Shown one piece after another: positions 62,926 through 64,000 of a stretch of 64,000 nucleotides of DNA (position 1 is its first letter; every line of letters begins with the position of its first letter). The position numbers and the translations under genes were made by a program. Source of the DNA: Arenibacter sp. 6A1 (GTDB lineage: Bacteria > Bacteroidota > Bacteroidia > Flavobacteriales > Flavobacteriaceae); the NCBI RefSeq assembly GCF_012272855.1, contig NZ_JAAXCQ010000005.1:62001-126000 (forward strand), given 5' to 3'. The notes beneath the pieces were generated by a model. That model worked only from the letters and a program-made list of their open reading frames with translations, was not told the DNA's origin and did not search any database.

Positions 62926-63619
62926 CCAAAAAACCATCAGTATTATTATTCCTGTTTTAAACGAGGAAAAGCACCTGGGCAGATTAATCGGTTATCTAAA
63001 GGCCAATAGCCATAAAGAAAACATCGAAGAAATTATGATCATCGATGGCGGAAGTGATGACCAAAGTGCATCTATTGCCATGGAAATGGGCGTTCGTTTA
63101 TTACAGTCCGAAAAAGGCAGAGCCAAACAAATGAACCATGGGGCAAAACACGCTTTGGGAGATATCCTTTATTTTTTACATGTCGATACTTTTCCACCAA
63201 ACAACTTTGATCAGCACATCCTAAAGGAAGTCGACCAAGGCTATGAAACTGGTTGTTTTAGGATGGTTTTTGATAGCCGACATTGGTTTCTGCGTTTTTT
63301 TGCCTTCCTTTCTCGGTTAAACCTAAAAATTTGTCGCGGGGGAGATCAATCCCTTTTTATCAGCAAAGCGTTATTTAAAAGCGCCAAAGGATTTAATGAG
63401 CAGTATATAATTTATGAAGACAGTGAATTTATTGGTCGATTATACCAAATGACGACCTTTAAAGTGATTCCGCAAAACGTCACCACCTCGGCCCGTAAGT
63501 ACCGTCAAATCGGATTATTAAGATTGCAGTATCATTTTGGAGTAATCCATTTAAAAAATATGTTTGGGGCGGGTCCGGATAAATTATACGATTACTACAG
63601 ACGAAAAATTGTTTCTTAG
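62912..63619 (+). CDS. TIGR04283-type glycosyltransferase (arsenosugar-associated)
   Basis: The protein has 235 residues, GT2 fold. ISIIIPVLNEEKHLGRLI and IMIIDGGSDDQS form the nucleotide-sugar site, then EKGRAKQMNHGAKHALGDILYFLHVDT with the metal-binding DxD-like HVD; GGDQSLFISK follows. The family (formerly rSAM/selenodomain-associated transferase 2) occurs with TIGR04282 and ArsM. It should transfer a sugar to the arsenical or another small acceptor. Confidence 0.9.
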   Translation: MKNNNQKTISIIIPVLNEEKHLGRLIGYLKANSHKENIEEIMIIDGGSDDQSASIAMEMGVRLLQSEKGRAKQMNHGAKHALGDILYFLHVDTFPPNNFDQHILKEVDQGYETGCFRMVFDSRHWFLRFFAFLSRLNLKICRGGDQSLFISKALFKSAKGFNEQYIIYEDSEFIGRLYQMTTFKVIPQNVTTSARKYRQIGLLRLQYHFGVIHLKNMFGAGPDKLYDYYRRKIVS

Positions 63620-63757
63620 GCGATAGCTTTAAAACCCTACAGCAGTCCTAGCAATATCCATATGCTCATAGGCCGTATATTTCAGGGGCCAAAATCTGCT
63701 GCTTATCTATTTAGTAACCGTCACTCATTTCTATTTTCTCCTTTTGATCTTACCTTA

Positions 63758-64000
63758 TCAATATGCTTTATAATATTCCTGTATCAGTTTTTCTGCCGGT
63801 TTGTTCTGAGGAGTAAAACGGTTGTCCGTAGGCCCGCCTACCCTATCGTGGGCGATAAACCACTTCCACAAGAAGCCACCTGCAAACCAATCTTCTTGCC
63901 AGAACTCCTGAAAAATAGCCGTGATGGCATTTACTTGCCCCTCTAGGTTTACCGCTGCTTCCTTATGTTCGGTATGCCATGGTTTTTCTGCAGCATAATC
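63758..64000 (-). CDS. Glycoside hydrolase, GH113-like, C-terminal part only
   Basis: Eighty residues up to the stop at 63758-63760; the rest lies beyond the right edge. The visible end has QEDWFAGGFLWKWF and DNRFTPQNKPAEKLIQEYY, which fits the C-terminal end of the TIM barrel of GH113-type beta-mannanases. It is convergent with the TIGR04283 gene. The family call is from memory of this motif and is moderate. Confidence 0.6.
   Translation of the reverse strand, partial: DYAAEKPWHTEHKEAAVNLEGQVNAITAIFQEFWQEDWFAGGFLWKWFIAHDRVGGPTDNRFTPQNKPAEKLIQEYYKAY

Noticed and set aside
63662-63946. 94-codon open frame on the plus strand at the right end
   Set aside because: The minus strand carries the end of a glycoside hydrolase with clear motifs; this frame is its shadow.

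Overview
The window comes from a Bacteroidota chromosome, most likely a Flavobacteriaceae member and possibly marine. The evidence is a complete gldK-gldL-gldM-gldN block (type IX secretion and gliding motor core), promoters of the Bacteroidota type (TTTG about 19 bases before TAnnTTTG), a mevalonate-pathway HMG-CoA reductase/GHMP kinase pair, a HYC_CC_PP family protein, and an arsenosugar-type gene cluster. I cannot name the species. Coding density is high and most genes are core housekeeping genes. I see no prophage, insertion sequence, CRISPR array or rRNA.

Layout, left to right. 1-2.6 kb: an ABC-F ATPase cut by the left edge, a DUF983 membrane protein and an FAD oxidoreductase. 2.7-11.2 kb (minus): topA, an arginase-fold protein with a damaged metal site, then gldKLMN. 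11.2-11.8 kb: a long non-coding gap. 11.8-16.4 kb (plus): miaB, a sigma-54 activator without a sensor domain, lptE, a TPR-like protein and secG. 16.6-18.6 kb: groES-groEL behind a sigma-54-like element. 18.9-22.2 kb (minus): a metal-linked set (HYC_CC_PP protein, TonB-dependent receptor, HMA-domain protein). 22.3-30.1 kb (plus): a GAF/fRMsr-like protein, purH and the rod-shape operon mreB-mreC-mreD-PBP2-rodA. 30-34 kb: an endonuclease, then msrB-msrA-GNAT-selO. 34-42 kb: a C-terminal processing protease, surE, lpxB, an NlpC/P60 lipoprotein and comEC. 41.9-47.7 kb (minus): a dipeptidyl peptidase IV with two POT peptide transporters. 47.9-50.2 kb: HMG-CoA reductase and GHMP kinase. 50.3-58.1 kb (minus): a seven-gene envelope operon from coaX to a PpiD-like chaperone, including lptC. 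58.1-58.6 kb: two tRNA-Phe genes in a 350-bp-spaced duplication. 59.1-63.6 kb (plus): rhodanese, glycosyltransferase, purine nucleoside phosphorylase, ArsM-type methyltransferase, DUF547 and a second glycosyltransferase. The right edge cuts a glycoside hydrolase.

The genes fall into several working groups: T9SS/gliding, LPS transport and lipid A (lptE, lptC, lpxB), wall elongation, protein folding and export (groESL, secG, PpiD), methionine-sulfoxide repair with SelO, peptide scavenging, and arsenic biotransformation.

The most notable items are: an arsenosugar-like cluster that carries a nucleoside phosphorylase but no radical-SAM ArsS; an arginase-fold protein lacking three of six metal ligands beside the gld operon; three 80-bp copies of a dispersed structured repeat; a sigma-54-type promoter/palindrome at groES; a strong terminator for the peptide-transport operon embedded in the comEC coding end; and a perfect hairpin between gldM and gldN.
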